A DNA stretch of 13,609 nt from contig JBLHKS010000185.1 of the NCBI GenBank assembly GCA_047620505.1, positions 1 to 13,609 of the forward strand. Reading direction: 5' to 3'. The DNA is from JBLHKS01 sp047620505 (GTDB lineage: Bacteria; Verrucomicrobiota; Verrucomicrobiia; Verrucomicrobiales; DEV007). Positions 1 to 6,578 of this stretch are shown here, one piece after another. Made by a program: the position numbers and the translations under genes. Every line of letters begins with the position of its first letter. The first letter of the stretch is position 1. Under the pieces are notes generated by a model. The model was given only the letters and a program-made list of their open reading frames with translations, made no database searches and had not been told where the DNA came from.

Positions 1-271
1 AAACGAACACGCCGTCAACATCGTAATAATAAGGAGAACCCTTAAGCTGGCCGTCGCGAAGAGGACTACCCTCCATCCGCTGATGCGCGTCGGTAAAGAT
101 ATGCCCGATTGTTGTCAGCCGCGTCGCCTTTGAAGCGGCGGCCGACGCCATTCCCATCACCAGCATCAATGACACTAACACCGAAGCGATCACGGCAAGC
201 GCGAGGCTGATTTCGACCAGAGAAAACCCGGCAGAGCCACTTTTTTGATTCGGAGAAATCGTAGTTTTCAT
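1..271 (-). CDS. vccB: Pseudopilin, Verru_Chthon cassette B-like (3' part missing)
   Basis: The gene starts at ATG 271-269 and runs off the left edge after about 90 codons. The product begins MKTTISPNQKSGSAG and then carries a type III signal: G15 followed by FSLVE and a hydrophobic stretch to about residue 40. This is the prepilin-peptidase motif, with the conserved Glu at +5 of the mature protein. Such proteins are cleaved and N-methylated at the inner membrane and assemble into type II secretion or type IV pilus-like fibres. The visible part ends with YYYDVDG, resembling the 'YFDeeG' stretch I recall in the B protein of the four-gene Verru_Chthon cassette. The start overlaps the stop of the upstream pseudopilin gene in an ATGA arrangement, suggesting translational coupling. 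The pilin class is secure; the B assignment is from memory and less so. Confidence 0.75.
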   Translation of the reverse strand, partial: MKTTISPNQKSGSAGFSLVEISLALAVIASVLVSLMLVMGMASAAASKATRLTTIGHIFTDAHQRMEGSPLRDGQLKGSPYYYDVDGVFV

Positions 272-999
272 GGTCGGTGGATTTGAACTTTGCCTGTGAG
301 AGTTTCGATGTTCACCTGGGCCCAATTGGTCGCATGTTTGCCGTCAGTCGCAGTCCGAATGATTTTCCCGCTTCCTGGCGGTTCTTCAAAGCCCTCGACC
401 GCGACGAGAATAATGCGCTTCTCTTCTCCTTCCGGCATTCTAGCTCCACCGGTCGGCAAAAACTCAATGTAGCGGGTCGCGATATTAGATTCCAGGATTC
501 GAACAATAAACGGCTGTACATCTTCGCGAAGTGCGTAGTCTCCTCTAATCGTGGCACCGTCGTGGTGCGCGTAACCGGCCTCGCGAACATAATCGGGCAT
601 TTCCGGCTCCAGCACGACTCCATCTGGAATCTTAACCCAATTATGCATCTGCTTGAATTTTGCGGTCGCTGCCTCCCATTTCCACAATCCCATTCGATTA
701 TACCGGCCCTGATCGTCGATTTCCGGCCATTCCATCGGGAAAACCACCCGGACAACGGTTTGGTGTCTAACTGCTTCGGCTCTCGCGAGAGTGAGGTAGT
801 TTGAGAGATCTCTGGCTGCTGTAGAAAGCCCCTGAGAACTCGCTGGCTTAAAAATGCCCGTGCTAAACGCCAACAAAATGAGCGCGACGAACATAACGAC
901 CATCAGCATCTCAAGAAGAGAGTAACCACCGCGACTCGGTTTATTCTCAAGAAATTTCCGGCGGGTTCGGCGCTGGCTGATCGAAGTCACGGGCGACAT
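268..999 (-). CDS. vccD: GspH-like pseudopilin, Verru_Chthon cassette D-like
   Basis: The product has 243 residues from the ATG at 999. The open frame continues upstream to 1098, but the added residues are Cys-rich and unlike a leader, so 999 is preferred; an ATG at 1008 is the alternative. A basic leader of 25 residues ends in GG, then YSLLE and a hydrophobic helix of about 20 residues: a type III prepilin signal with Glu+5. After the helix comes a GspH/FimT-like stretch (ARDLSNYLTLARAEAVRHQ, about residues 62-80), where minor pseudopilins often read 'l..aRaeAi.r...v'. The protein ends TGKVQIHRP, close to the 'tG.v..yRP' end I recall for cassette protein D. It probably acts as a minor pilin in an envelope fibre or secretion apparatus. 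It overlaps the next pilin gene by 4 bases and is divergent from the carbonic anhydrase gene. Confidence 0.8.
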   Translation of the reverse strand: MSPVTSISQRRTRRKFLENKPSRGGYSLLEMLMVVMFVALILLAFSTGIFKPASSQGLSTAARDLSNYLTLARAEAVRHQTVVRVVFPMEWPEIDDQGRYNRMGLWKWEAATAKFKQMHNWVKIPDGVVLEPEMPDYVREAGYAHHDGATIRGDYALREDVQPFIVRILESNIATRYIEFLPTGGARMPEGEEKRIILVAVEGFEEPPGSGKIIRTATDGKHATNWAQVNIETLTGKVQIHRP

Positions 1000-1006
1000 G
1001 CAACAC

Positions 1007-1035
1007 ATTGTGCATACAATGTATTCGAAAGTCAA
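1007..1035 (-). promoter_or_regulatory. Candidate promoter of the pseudopilin operon
   Basis: Reading the minus strand, TTGACT (1035-1030) is followed after 17 bases by CACAAT (1012-1007), a 5/6 and a 4/6 match to sigma70 -35 and -10. Transcription would start near 1000, almost on the ATG at 999, so the message could be leaderless. No Shine-Dalgarno precedes that ATG. This rests only on hexamer matching. Confidence 0.25.
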
Positions 1036-1116
1036 AAAGAAACACCTCGAGTGGTTCAACACATGACAACTCCTCAAAAGCTGCTCCGTTCCTAACACCC
1101 AATTCGAAATTTACTC

Positions 1117-1887
1117 ATGAAATCCAAGTCTCTGCTTATTCTCTTCGCCGCCTTCGGTGCCGTCATCTGCCTTTTCGCGGCCGACAACAAACACGCCGAT
1201 TGGAGCTACGACGGCGAAACCGGCCCCGAATTCTGGGGAGATCTCGACCCGGCCTACGCGCTTTGCCGCGATGGAGTTGAGCAATCGCCGATCAACCTGA
1301 TCGCCAATTCTCGCCGAACCAATCAGCCGCTCGAAATCCATTGGGGTGCCAGCGGCCTCAATCTCGTCAACAACGGCCACACGGTTCAGCAAAATTACGA
1401 TGAGGGCAGTTTTGTGAATTTCGGCGGCGTCCGCTACAACCTCCTTCAGTTCCACTTTCATCGGCGCAGCGAACACACGATTCACGGCGACCACAGCGCC
1501 ATGGAAGCCCACTTCGTTCACGCGTCCGAAGATGGGCAGTTGCTGGTTGTTGGCGTGATGCTCGATCGCTCAATCCGGGCGAATCCGTTTCTGAAAAGTT
1601 TCTGGGATCAACTCCCGACCGAGAACGGCGAAATCGTCGTCAATCCAGGACTGACGATCTCCGCTGCCGCGATTCTGCCTGAGAATCTCGACGAAGTTTA
1701 TCACTACGCAGGCTCGCTCACGACGCCTCCGGGATCCGAAGGAGTGAAGTGGTTTATCTTTCGCGAGCCGGTTAAAGTTTCCGGCTCGCAGATTGCGCGT
1801 TTCTCCAAAATGTTTCCGAACAATTTCCGTCCGATCCAAGAACTCAACGATCGCGAAGTGACCCTGCTTCGCGCGACTCGGGACTGA
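1117..1887 (+). CDS. cah: Alpha-class carbonic anhydrase, exported
   Basis: This zinc enzyme interconverts CO2 and bicarbonate. Residues 1-22 are a Sec signal peptide ending LFAAD, so the enzyme should act in the periplasm. The fold is visible in order: QSPIN (56-60), NNGH with His88 at the proton-shuttle position (His64 of human CA II), FHFH with zinc ligands His113 and His115, Glu119 as the gatekeeper Glu, third ligand His132 in MEAHFVH, and SLTTPP (200-205) whose Thr202 matches Thr199. All catalytic residues are present and the length (256) is normal. One oddity: bacterial alpha enzymes usually have a disulfide between a Cys near the N-terminus and one in PPCSE. Here Cys50 is present but the second position is Gly206 (PPGSE). 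The gene is divergent from the pilin operon, and its stop is 6 bases from the convergent stop of the NPY membrane protein. No clear ribosome binding site precedes ATG 1117. Confidence 0.95.
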   Translation: MKSKSLLILFAAFGAVICLFAADNKHADWSYDGETGPEFWGDLDPAYALCRDGVEQSPINLIANSRRTNQPLEIHWGASGLNLVNNGHTVQQNYDEGSFVNFGGVRYNLLQFHFHRRSEHTIHGDHSAMEAHFVHASEDGQLLVVGVMLDRSIRANPFLKSFWDQLPTENGEIVVNPGLTISAAAILPENLDEVYHYAGSLTTPPGSEGVKWFIFREPVKVSGSQIARFSKMFPNNFRPIQELNDREVTLLRATRD

Positions 1888-1893
1888 TCGCCG

Positions 1894-2313
1894 CTAACGC
1901 TGCAAGATGTAAATTGAAGCGACGGCGAGGCTCGAAGCGAAAATCAGGCCGGAAACGAAGACGAGAATTCTCGCTCGCCGCCAAGCTGTTCGGTAATCCG
2001 AAAGCTGGATGAAAACATCGATCGGGTAGACGATGCAGTAAAGGATGTTGGCCAGAATTGCCAGTCCAGCGAGGCCGATCAGCCGCTCGATTTCCGCGAA
2101 GCTAACGCCAAATAAAAAGACGGAACCGATCACAACCAGCGTCAGCACGCCGTTGTAAATCAGCCGCATAAACTCCCAGTAACGGATCGAATCAGTGACG
2201 ATCGCCCGCATCAAATCGAGGCCGTTTTTCGGCAGCGGCTCGGGCTTTGGGGCAGGCGGCTCGCTCTCGGGAGTTCGGTAGGGATTTGTGTCGTCGGGGT
2301 CCACCGGCGACAC
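1894..2313 (-). CDS. Small three-helix membrane protein with N-terminal NPY motif
   Basis: I do not recognise a named family. The 139-residue product starts with an acidic, Pro-rich cytosolic-looking tail holding TNPYRTPES (residues 9-17), then about 20 residues of Pro/Lys/Glu linker. Three likely membrane segments follow at roughly 55-71, 77-100 and 115-136, with Arg-rich WRRAR just before the last. NPYxxP tails occur on many planctomycete and verrucomicrobial membrane proteins, in my recollection; their role is unknown to me. The GTG start at 2313 lies 2 bases after the sufD stop, so the gene is almost certainly cotranscribed and translationally coupled with the suf genes. A second GTG is three codons further in. 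It ends tail to tail with the carbonic anhydrase gene, with no terminator visible between them. Confidence 0.75.
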   Translation of the reverse strand: MSPVDPDDTNPYRTPESEPPAPKPEPLPKNGLDLMRAIVTDSIRYWEFMRLIYNGVLTLVVIGSVFLFGVSFAEIERLIGLAGLAILANILYCIVYPIDVFIQLSDYRTAWRRARILVFVSGLIFASSLAVASIYILQR

Positions 2314-2315
2314 CC

Positions 2316-3587
2316 TTACGCAAGACGCTCAGCGATCAACTGTTCCAGCAGCTGCTGGATCGGCTCGGATTTGAGACGCTGAGCGCCTTCGGCAGCGAAA
2401 CCGCCCGTGATGATCCGACGCGCCTGCTCTTCGTGAACTCCGCGAGCACGCAGGTAAAACAATTCTTCCGGATCGATCTGGCCACTCGTCGCGCCATGGC
2501 TGCAGCTGACCTGATCAGCGTTAATTTCCAAGCCAGGCAGCGCATTCGCCTCGACTTCGTCGCTCAAAAGGAGATTACGACAGGTCTGAAACGAATCAGT
2601 GTGGTGAGCACCTTCGAAAACGTGGATCAGCCCGGAAAAAACCGTCCGCGCCTTGTCCATAAGTGCGTTTTTGAAAAGAAGATCGCTCCTCGTGTTCGGC
2701 GAAAGGTGCTTCTGATAAGTGCGCTGATCAACCTCTTGAGTTCCGCGAACGAGATTGACTCCAAACAGCTCACAATTCGCGCCCTGCGCATCCATCCGCG
2801 CTGAAACCTCCTGCCGAACCCAGCTCGACCCGAAATTCGCGACCAAGCCACGAATTTCCGCATCGCGACCAGTGTGGGCGTTCAAAACGTGGACGAATTT
2901 AGACGAATCGGTCAATTCCTGGGAGATCGCGTAGGTGATCCGGGCTCCGTTTCCGGCTTCCAGCACCGTTCCGCCGATTCCAAGTTGCTGCCCGGAATCT
3001 GCGCTCCGAACTCGTTCGAGAATCGTGATTTTCGAATTAGCAGCACCCAAAACCAAGGTCATCGGAAACACCGAAACTCCGTTGCCTTCGATCCAGCGAG
3101 TGATCTCGATCGGAGCCGAAATCTCAAGATTCTCCGGAACGTTGATAACGAGCGCGCTGAGTTGATTCGACTGCTGAAGAGCCATGAATTTCGCCGAGCC
3201 AAGCTCACCGCGAAGCGACTCAAGCGGCTTGGCAACCAAGGCCGGGTCGGCGTCCGCAAGCGACGTGACCGACAGCCCTGACTCGTCAATTCCAATCGTG
3301 TGGACGAGCTCATGATTGCAAAATACGATCCGTGCGGCTGGCGATTTCAGATCGGCAGCAGCGGCAATCAACGGTTCGATATCCGTCGGCGAAGGAGCCG
3401 GCTCGAAGCCGCTCACATCCGCCTTTTGTAACTTGGCGAAACGCCAATATTCTTCAGTTCGTTTCGGCCAATCAAGGGACTCGAAACGAGACTGGGCTTC
3501 GTCCTGGAATCGTTGAAACCAGGTCGCGTTGGGCGAGTTTTCGGGCACAGCAGCTGCTGGGGGTTCTATTTCCAGAGTTTGGGACAT
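2316..3587 (-). CDS. sufD: Fe-S cluster assembly protein SufD
   Basis: SufD pairs with SufB, and with SufC forms the SufBC2D scaffold on which iron-sulfur clusters are built in the cytosol. The protein is 423 residues, normal for the family. The N-terminal part (about 1-90) includes the typical KRTEEYWRF stretch (42-50); the middle is the parallel beta-helix; and the C-terminal domain carries SCSHGATSGQIDPEELFYL (361-379). His364 in that motif corresponds to His360 of E. coli SufD, implicated in cluster assembly at the SufB-SufD interface. The gene lies 26 bases after sufB and 2 bases before the NPY membrane-protein gene. Copies of the CAGCAGCTGCTG palindrome lie near both ends of the gene. 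No Shine-Dalgarno is visible upstream of ATG 3587. Confidence 0.95.
   Translation of the reverse strand: MSQTLEIEPPAAAVPENSPNATWFQRFQDEAQSRFESLDWPKRTEEYWRFAKLQKADVSGFEPAPSPTDIEPLIAAAADLKSPAARIVFCNHELVHTIGIDESGLSVTSLADADPALVAKPLESLRGELGSAKFMALQQSNQLSALVINVPENLEISAPIEITRWIEGNGVSVFPMTLVLGAANSKITILERVRSADSGQQLGIGGTVLEAGNGARITYAISQELTDSSKFVHVLNAHTGRDAEIRGLVANFGSSWVRQEVSARMDAQGANCELFGVNLVRGTQEVDQRTYQKHLSPNTRSDLLFKNALMDKARTVFSGLIHVFEGAHHTDSFQTCRNLLLSDEVEANALPGLEINADQVSCSHGATSGQIDPEELFYLRARGVHEEQARRIITGGFAAEGAQRLKSEPIQQLLEQLIAERLA
2346..2357. repeat. CAGCAGCTGCTG palindrome, copy 1
   Basis: This copy lies near the 3' end of sufD, where it is read as Gln-Gln-Leu-Leu. The symmetry extends to 16 bp (TCCAGCAGCTGCTGGA, 2344-2359), the longest of the seven. 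Confidence 0.9.
3548..3559. repeat. CAGCAGCTGCTG palindrome, copy 2
   Basis: This copy is near the 5' end of sufD, read as part of Pro-Ala-Ala-Ala-Val (codons CCA GCA GCT GCT). The symmetry stops at 12 bp. Confidence 0.9.
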
Positions 3588-3613
3588 TTGTTCGTAAATC
3601 GGTGCTTAACAAG

Positions 3614-5029
3614 TCAGCCCACTGAGCCTTCCATTTCCAAATCGATCAGTCGTTTCAACTCAACGCTGTATTCCATCGGAAACTCACGGACCAAATCGTT
3701 TACGAAGCCATTTACGCTCAAACTCATTGCCGCCCCTTCGCTCAATCCTCGTTGTTGCATATAAAATAATTGATCTTCGCTAACTTGACTGACGCTTGCC
3801 TCGTGCTGCGTCGCGTGCTGATTTCCGTAAACCGTCACGGCCGGATAAGTATCGGTTCGGCTGCTTGAATTAATCAAAAGCGCATCGCATTCCGTATTAT
3901 TCTTACAACCCTTGAGGTGACGCGGAATGTGGACCTGACCACGATAGGTTGAGCGACCTTTGCCAACGCTAATACTCTTGGCGACGATATTCGATGTCGT
4001 CTCGTCAGCCGCATGAATCATTTTAGCGCCCGTGTCCTGATGCTGACCGTCGTTGGCCAGCGCGATGCTGATCACCTCGCCGCGAGCCTTCCGGCCCTTC
4101 ATGATCACGCCCGGATACTTCATCGTGAGTCGCGAACCGATATTGCAATCGATCCAGCGAATCTCAGCGCCCTCATGAGCCAAGCCGCGTTTCGTTACTA
4201 GATTAAACACGTTGTTCGACCAGTTCTGGACCGTGATATACTGAATCTTCGCATGCGGCATCGCAACGAGTTCGACAACTGCGCTGTGAAGCGTCGCCGT
4301 TTCGAATTTCGGTGCCGTGCAGCCTTCCATGTAAGTCACTTCAGCACCTTCATCGACAATAATGAGTGTCCGCTCGAACTGACCGAACTGTTCGGCATTG
4401 ATTCGAAAGTATGCTTGAAGTGGGTGCGCCAATTTCACACCCGGAGGCACGTAGATAAAGCTACCGCCAGAGAAAACGGCGCTGTTGAGCGCTGAAAACT
4501 TGTTGTCGCCGGTTGGGATGACCTTTCCGAACCACTTGCGAAAAATTTCCGGATGCTTCTTCAAGCCTTCGCTGGAATTCACAAAAATCACACCCTGCTT
4601 ATCGAACTCCTCTTTGATGTTCGAGTAAGCGGCTTCGCTATCGAACTGGGCTTCGACTCCGGCGAGATATTTGCGCTCCTTTTCAGGAATACCGAGACGC
4701 TCAAACGTTTCTTTTACGTCATCCGGAACTTCGTCCCACGTTCGCGTCGGCGCTTTTCCCTTCGCAAGATAATAGCGAAAGTCGTTGAACTTAATGTTTT
4801 CCAGATCCCGGCTCGCCCAGTGAGTCGGCATTGGTTTATCATTGAAAACTTTGAGCGCCCGTTTGCGGAAATCCCGGATCCAATCGTCTTCGCCTTTGGC
4901 ATCGCCAATGTAGTCGAGGGTATCTTCGGAAAGACCAGTTCCAGCGTCGAATTCGTAATCCTCGGGATAACTGAAATCACCCTCCGATTGATCAATCGAG
5001 ACCGCTTCAAGTGTTGCTGTGTCAGACAT
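3614..5029 (-). CDS. sufB: Fe-S cluster assembly scaffold SufB
   Basis: SufB is the main scaffold of the SUF system, receiving sulfur and holding the nascent cluster in the SufBC2D complex. The 471-residue length is typical. Family features include the N-terminal helical part (WASRDLENIKFNDFRYYLAK, about 71-90), the FSGGSFIYVPPGV stretch (186-198), and the highly conserved NNTECDALLINSSSRTDTYP (377-396). Cys381 aligns with Cys405 of E. coli SufB, the sulfur-accepting and cluster-site residue, and Glu410 in QHEASVSQ with Glu434, so the active site looks intact. SufB lies between sufC (84 bases upstream) and sufD (26 bases downstream), in the usual C-B-D order. No Shine-Dalgarno precedes the ATG. 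A 9-base word shared with the regulator's upstream region lies just before the start codon. Confidence 0.97.
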   Translation of the reverse strand: MSDTATLEAVSIDQSEGDFSYPEDYEFDAGTGLSEDTLDYIGDAKGEDDWIRDFRKRALKVFNDKPMPTHWASRDLENIKFNDFRYYLAKGKAPTRTWDEVPDDVKETFERLGIPEKERKYLAGVEAQFDSEAAYSNIKEEFDKQGVIFVNSSEGLKKHPEIFRKWFGKVIPTGDNKFSALNSAVFSGGSFIYVPPGVKLAHPLQAYFRINAEQFGQFERTLIIVDEGAEVTYMEGCTAPKFETATLHSAVVELVAMPHAKIQYITVQNWSNNVFNLVTKRGLAHEGAEIRWIDCNIGSRLTMKYPGVIMKGRKARGEVISIALANDGQHQDTGAKMIHAADETTSNIVAKSISVGKGRSTYRGQVHIPRHLKGCKNNTECDALLINSSSRTDTYPAVTVYGNQHATQHEASVSQVSEDQLFYMQQRGLSEGAAMSLSVNGFVNDLVREFPMEYSVELKRLIDLEMEGSVG

Positions 5030-5113
5030 GATTCTAAATTGTTAAACTCTCACGGCCTCGTGGCTCCCTCTACATTTCCTCGATCGACTACCCTTTTTCT
5101 GTATTTCGTTTCG

Positions 5114-5884
5114 TCAGGCAGCGGCACCAGCCAATTCTTTCTCTGGCGCTACAATCCAATCGTAACCTTTATCTTCCAGCTCAAGCGCCAGGTCCTTGCC
5201 GCCGGTTCGGATGATCTTTCCATCCGAAAGCACGTGAACAAAATCCGGTTTAATATAATCGAGCAGTCGCTGGTAGTGCGTTATCAACAAAAATCCGCGT
5301 TCCGGCGATCGCATCCGGTTTACACCGTCAGCCACGACTTTCAGCGCATCAATATCGAGTCCCGAATCGGTTTCATCCAGCACAGCGTAGGTTGGTTCGA
5401 GCATCGCCATCTGGAGAATCTCGTTCCGCTTCTTTTCGCCTCCTGAAAATCCTTCGTTCACTGCTCGACCGGTGAATTTCCGGTCGATCCCAAGCTCGTC
5501 CATTTTACTATAAAGATGCTTGTAATAACTGACCGCATCGATCTCGTCGCCTTCTGCTCGGCGCGATTGAAGCGCTTCACGCAAAAAGTTCGCGTTCGTT
5601 ACGCCCGGAATCTCATGCGGATACTGAAACGCGAGGAAAAATCCCGCCCGAGAGCGCTCGTCGACTTCCATCGCCAGCAAATCGACCCCGTCCATCATCA
5701 CCGATCCGCCAGTCACTTCATAATCTTCATGCCCGGCGAGAATTTTCGCCAACGTGCTCTTTCCAGAGCCATTCGGGCCCATGATCGCGTGCACTTCGCC
5801 TTTCGGGACGCGGAGCGTGAGCCCTTTCAGAATCGGCAAGCCATCGACAGTGGCTTCCAGGTTGTTAATTTCGAGACAGTCCAT
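5114..5884 (-). CDS. sufC: Fe-S assembly ATPase SufC
   Basis: SufC is the cytosolic ABC-type ATPase of the SUF complex; its ATP-driven dimerisation reshapes SufB-SufD during cluster building. The 256-residue protein has every expected motif: Walker A GPNGSGKST (36-44), Q-loop at Gln87, the SufC-type signature FSGGEKKRNE (146-155), Walker B YAVLDETDSGLD (166-177) with catalytic Glu171, and the switch His203. DETDSGLD rather than DEPTSGLD is characteristic of SufC. The gene follows the Fur-family regulator after 39 bases and precedes sufB by 84 bases. The gap before it holds a copy of the 12-bp palindrome, 21 bases upstream of the ATG. No clear ribosome binding site is present. Confidence 0.97.
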   Translation of the reverse strand: MDCLEINNLEATVDGLPILKGLTLRVPKGEVHAIMGPNGSGKSTLAKILAGHEDYEVTGGSVMMDGVDLLAMEVDERSRAGFFLAFQYPHEIPGVTNANFLREALQSRRAEGDEIDAVSYYKHLYSKMDELGIDRKFTGRAVNEGFSGGEKKRNEILQMAMLEPTYAVLDETDSGLDIDALKVVADGVNRMRSPERGFLLITHYQRLLDYIKPDFVHVLSDGKIIRTGGKDLALELEDKGYDWIVAPEKELAGAAA

Positions 5885-5905
5885 TTTGTATTAAGAAATT
5901 TGATC

Positions 5906-5917
5906 CAGCAGCTGCTG
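5906..5917. repeat. CAGCAGCTGCTG palindrome, copy 3 (intergenic)
   Basis: This is the only copy outside a gene. It lies in the 39-base gap between the Fur-family stop and the sufC start, so no coding constraint explains it. Confidence 0.9.
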
Positions 5918-5923
5918 AAAAAC

Positions 5924-6391
5924 TTACGCTTCGGATTTCGTTTCAGATTTCGCCGCGCACTTCGGGCAAAGGCCGCGCATCGCCACTTCCAATCGTTCGA
6001 TCACGGCTCCAGCCGGCAAATCCCAGGCGCTGACCTCATTTTGTCCGTCCGCCGGGTTGATATCGTAAACATCGCCGCAGCCGTTACAGAAAAAATGCGC
6101 GTGATCGTGCATATTCGGGCAAAACCGCGTCGGCGAGCGATCAACCGCGATCTGCTTGACGAGCCCAGCCTCATTCAGAGTCTCCAGGCAATTGTAAACC
6201 GTCGCCAGGGAGATTCCATCCATCCGATCTTTCGCTCGGATGAACACCTCGGTCGCCGTCGGGTGATCCTTTTCGTCGAGAAGGACATCATAGACCACCT
6301 TGCGCTGCTTCGTCATCCGAAAGCCGGGCCGATCAAAGGCGTTTTCGGCCTTCTTTTTATCGATTTCGACTCTGAGTTGGGATGGCGGCAT
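5924..6391 (-). CDS. Fur-family regulator, PerR-like
   Basis: This is a metal-dependent DNA-binding repressor and probably controls the suf genes behind it. From ATG 6391 the protein has 155 residues; a G-rich stretch (GTGGGGAT) lies just before this codon. In-frame TTG (6412) and GTG starts give up to 7 more residues. The winged helix contains HPTATEVF (43-50) and the recognition helix SLATVYNCLETL (61-72). Structural zinc would bind CNGC (102-105) and CPKC (142-145). A gapless alignment by eye with B. subtilis PerR from RF to VYD places His43, His97, His99 and Asp110 on PerR His37, His91, His93 and Asp104. The fifth PerR ligand, Asp85, is replaced by Cys91, within a Cys-Pro pair. It could therefore be a peroxide, iron, zinc or heme sensor; the sequence alone does not decide. 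It is divergent from amt. Confidence 0.9.
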   Translation of the reverse strand: MPPSQLRVEIDKKKAENAFDRPGFRMTKQRKVVYDVLLDEKDHPTATEVFIRAKDRMDGISLATVYNCLETLNEAGLVKQIAVDRSPTRFCPNMHDHAHFFCNGCGDVYDINPADGQNEVSAWDLPAGAVIERLEVAMRGLCPKCAAKSETKSEA

Positions 6392-6419
6392 GAATATCCC
6401 CACATGGTCCAAACCCTTA

Positions 6420-6448
6420 TTGATATCAAGAATTATTCTAAATAAACT
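6420..6448 (+). promoter_or_regulatory. Candidate amt promoter
   Basis: TTGATA (6420-6425) and TAAACT (6443-6448) are separated by 17 bases and match sigma70 -35 (5/6) and -10 (4/6). The spacer contains the PerR-box-like repeat, so a bound repressor would block RNA polymerase. The resulting amt leader would be about 125 bases. I saw no sigma54 (TGGCAC-N5-TTGC) promoter in this gap, although ammonium transporters often have one. Confidence 0.3.
6427..6441. promoter_or_regulatory. Candidate Fur/PerR-type operator
   Basis: The core is an odd-length inverted repeat, AGAAT-T-ATTCT (6429-6439). On the minus strand the 15-mer TTAGAATAATTCTTG matches 10 of 14 informative positions of the PerR box TTATAATnATTATAA (7-1-7 symmetry). 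It lies 36 bases before the Fur-family start codon at 6391 and inside the spacer of a candidate amt promoter. Autoregulation from such a site is common for this family. No experimental support is available from the sequence. Confidence 0.45.
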
Positions 6449-6458
6449 TTAGGTTTAT
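6442..6458. promoter_or_regulatory. AT-rich inverted repeat upstream of amt
   Basis: ATAAAC-TTTAG-GTTTAT is a perfect 6-bp inverted repeat with a 5-base centre, directly next to the PerR-box-like site. It overlaps the candidate -10 of amt, so it could be a second operator; this is inference from symmetry and position. Confidence 0.25.
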
Positions 6459-6509
6459 AGGGAGATTCCTCACGTTCAACCGGAAATCGCCCTACAAAAA
6501 AACCGCACC

Positions 6510-6529
6510 AAGCCTCGGAAAAAAGGCTT
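6510..6529. promoter_or_regulatory. Weak hairpin in the amt leader
   Basis: AAGCCT (6510-6515) pairs with AGGCTT (6524-6529) around an A-rich 8-base loop, about 50 bases before the amt start. A short T run ends the stem on the plus strand. The 6-bp stem is too short to call an attenuator with confidence. Apart from this, the 6459-6578 stretch shows nothing recognisable. Confidence 0.2.
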
Positions 6530-6578
6530 TCGCGCTGAAAAGCCATCGCTAACATCGCCACAACCACGTTTGATCAAA

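Noticed and set aside
277..804. Plus-strand open frame opposite the pseudopilin gene
   Set aside because: The opposite strand carries a clear prepilin signal and coupled overlap; this frame has no recognisable domain.
1000..1098. Upstream extension of the D-like pseudopilin to 1098
   Set aside because: The added residues are Cys-rich and would bury the prepilin leader; ATG 999 gives the normal short basic leader.
4553..5446. Long plus-strand open frame of 297 codons across the sufB-sufC region
   Set aside because: It lies antisense to two clear suf genes whose catalytic motifs are intact, and its own translation shows no family motif.
5516..6445. Plus-strand open frame of 309 codons over sufC and the Fur-family gene
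   Set aside because: It is antisense to two well-supported genes, and its Arg/His-rich composition is typical of an antisense shadow.
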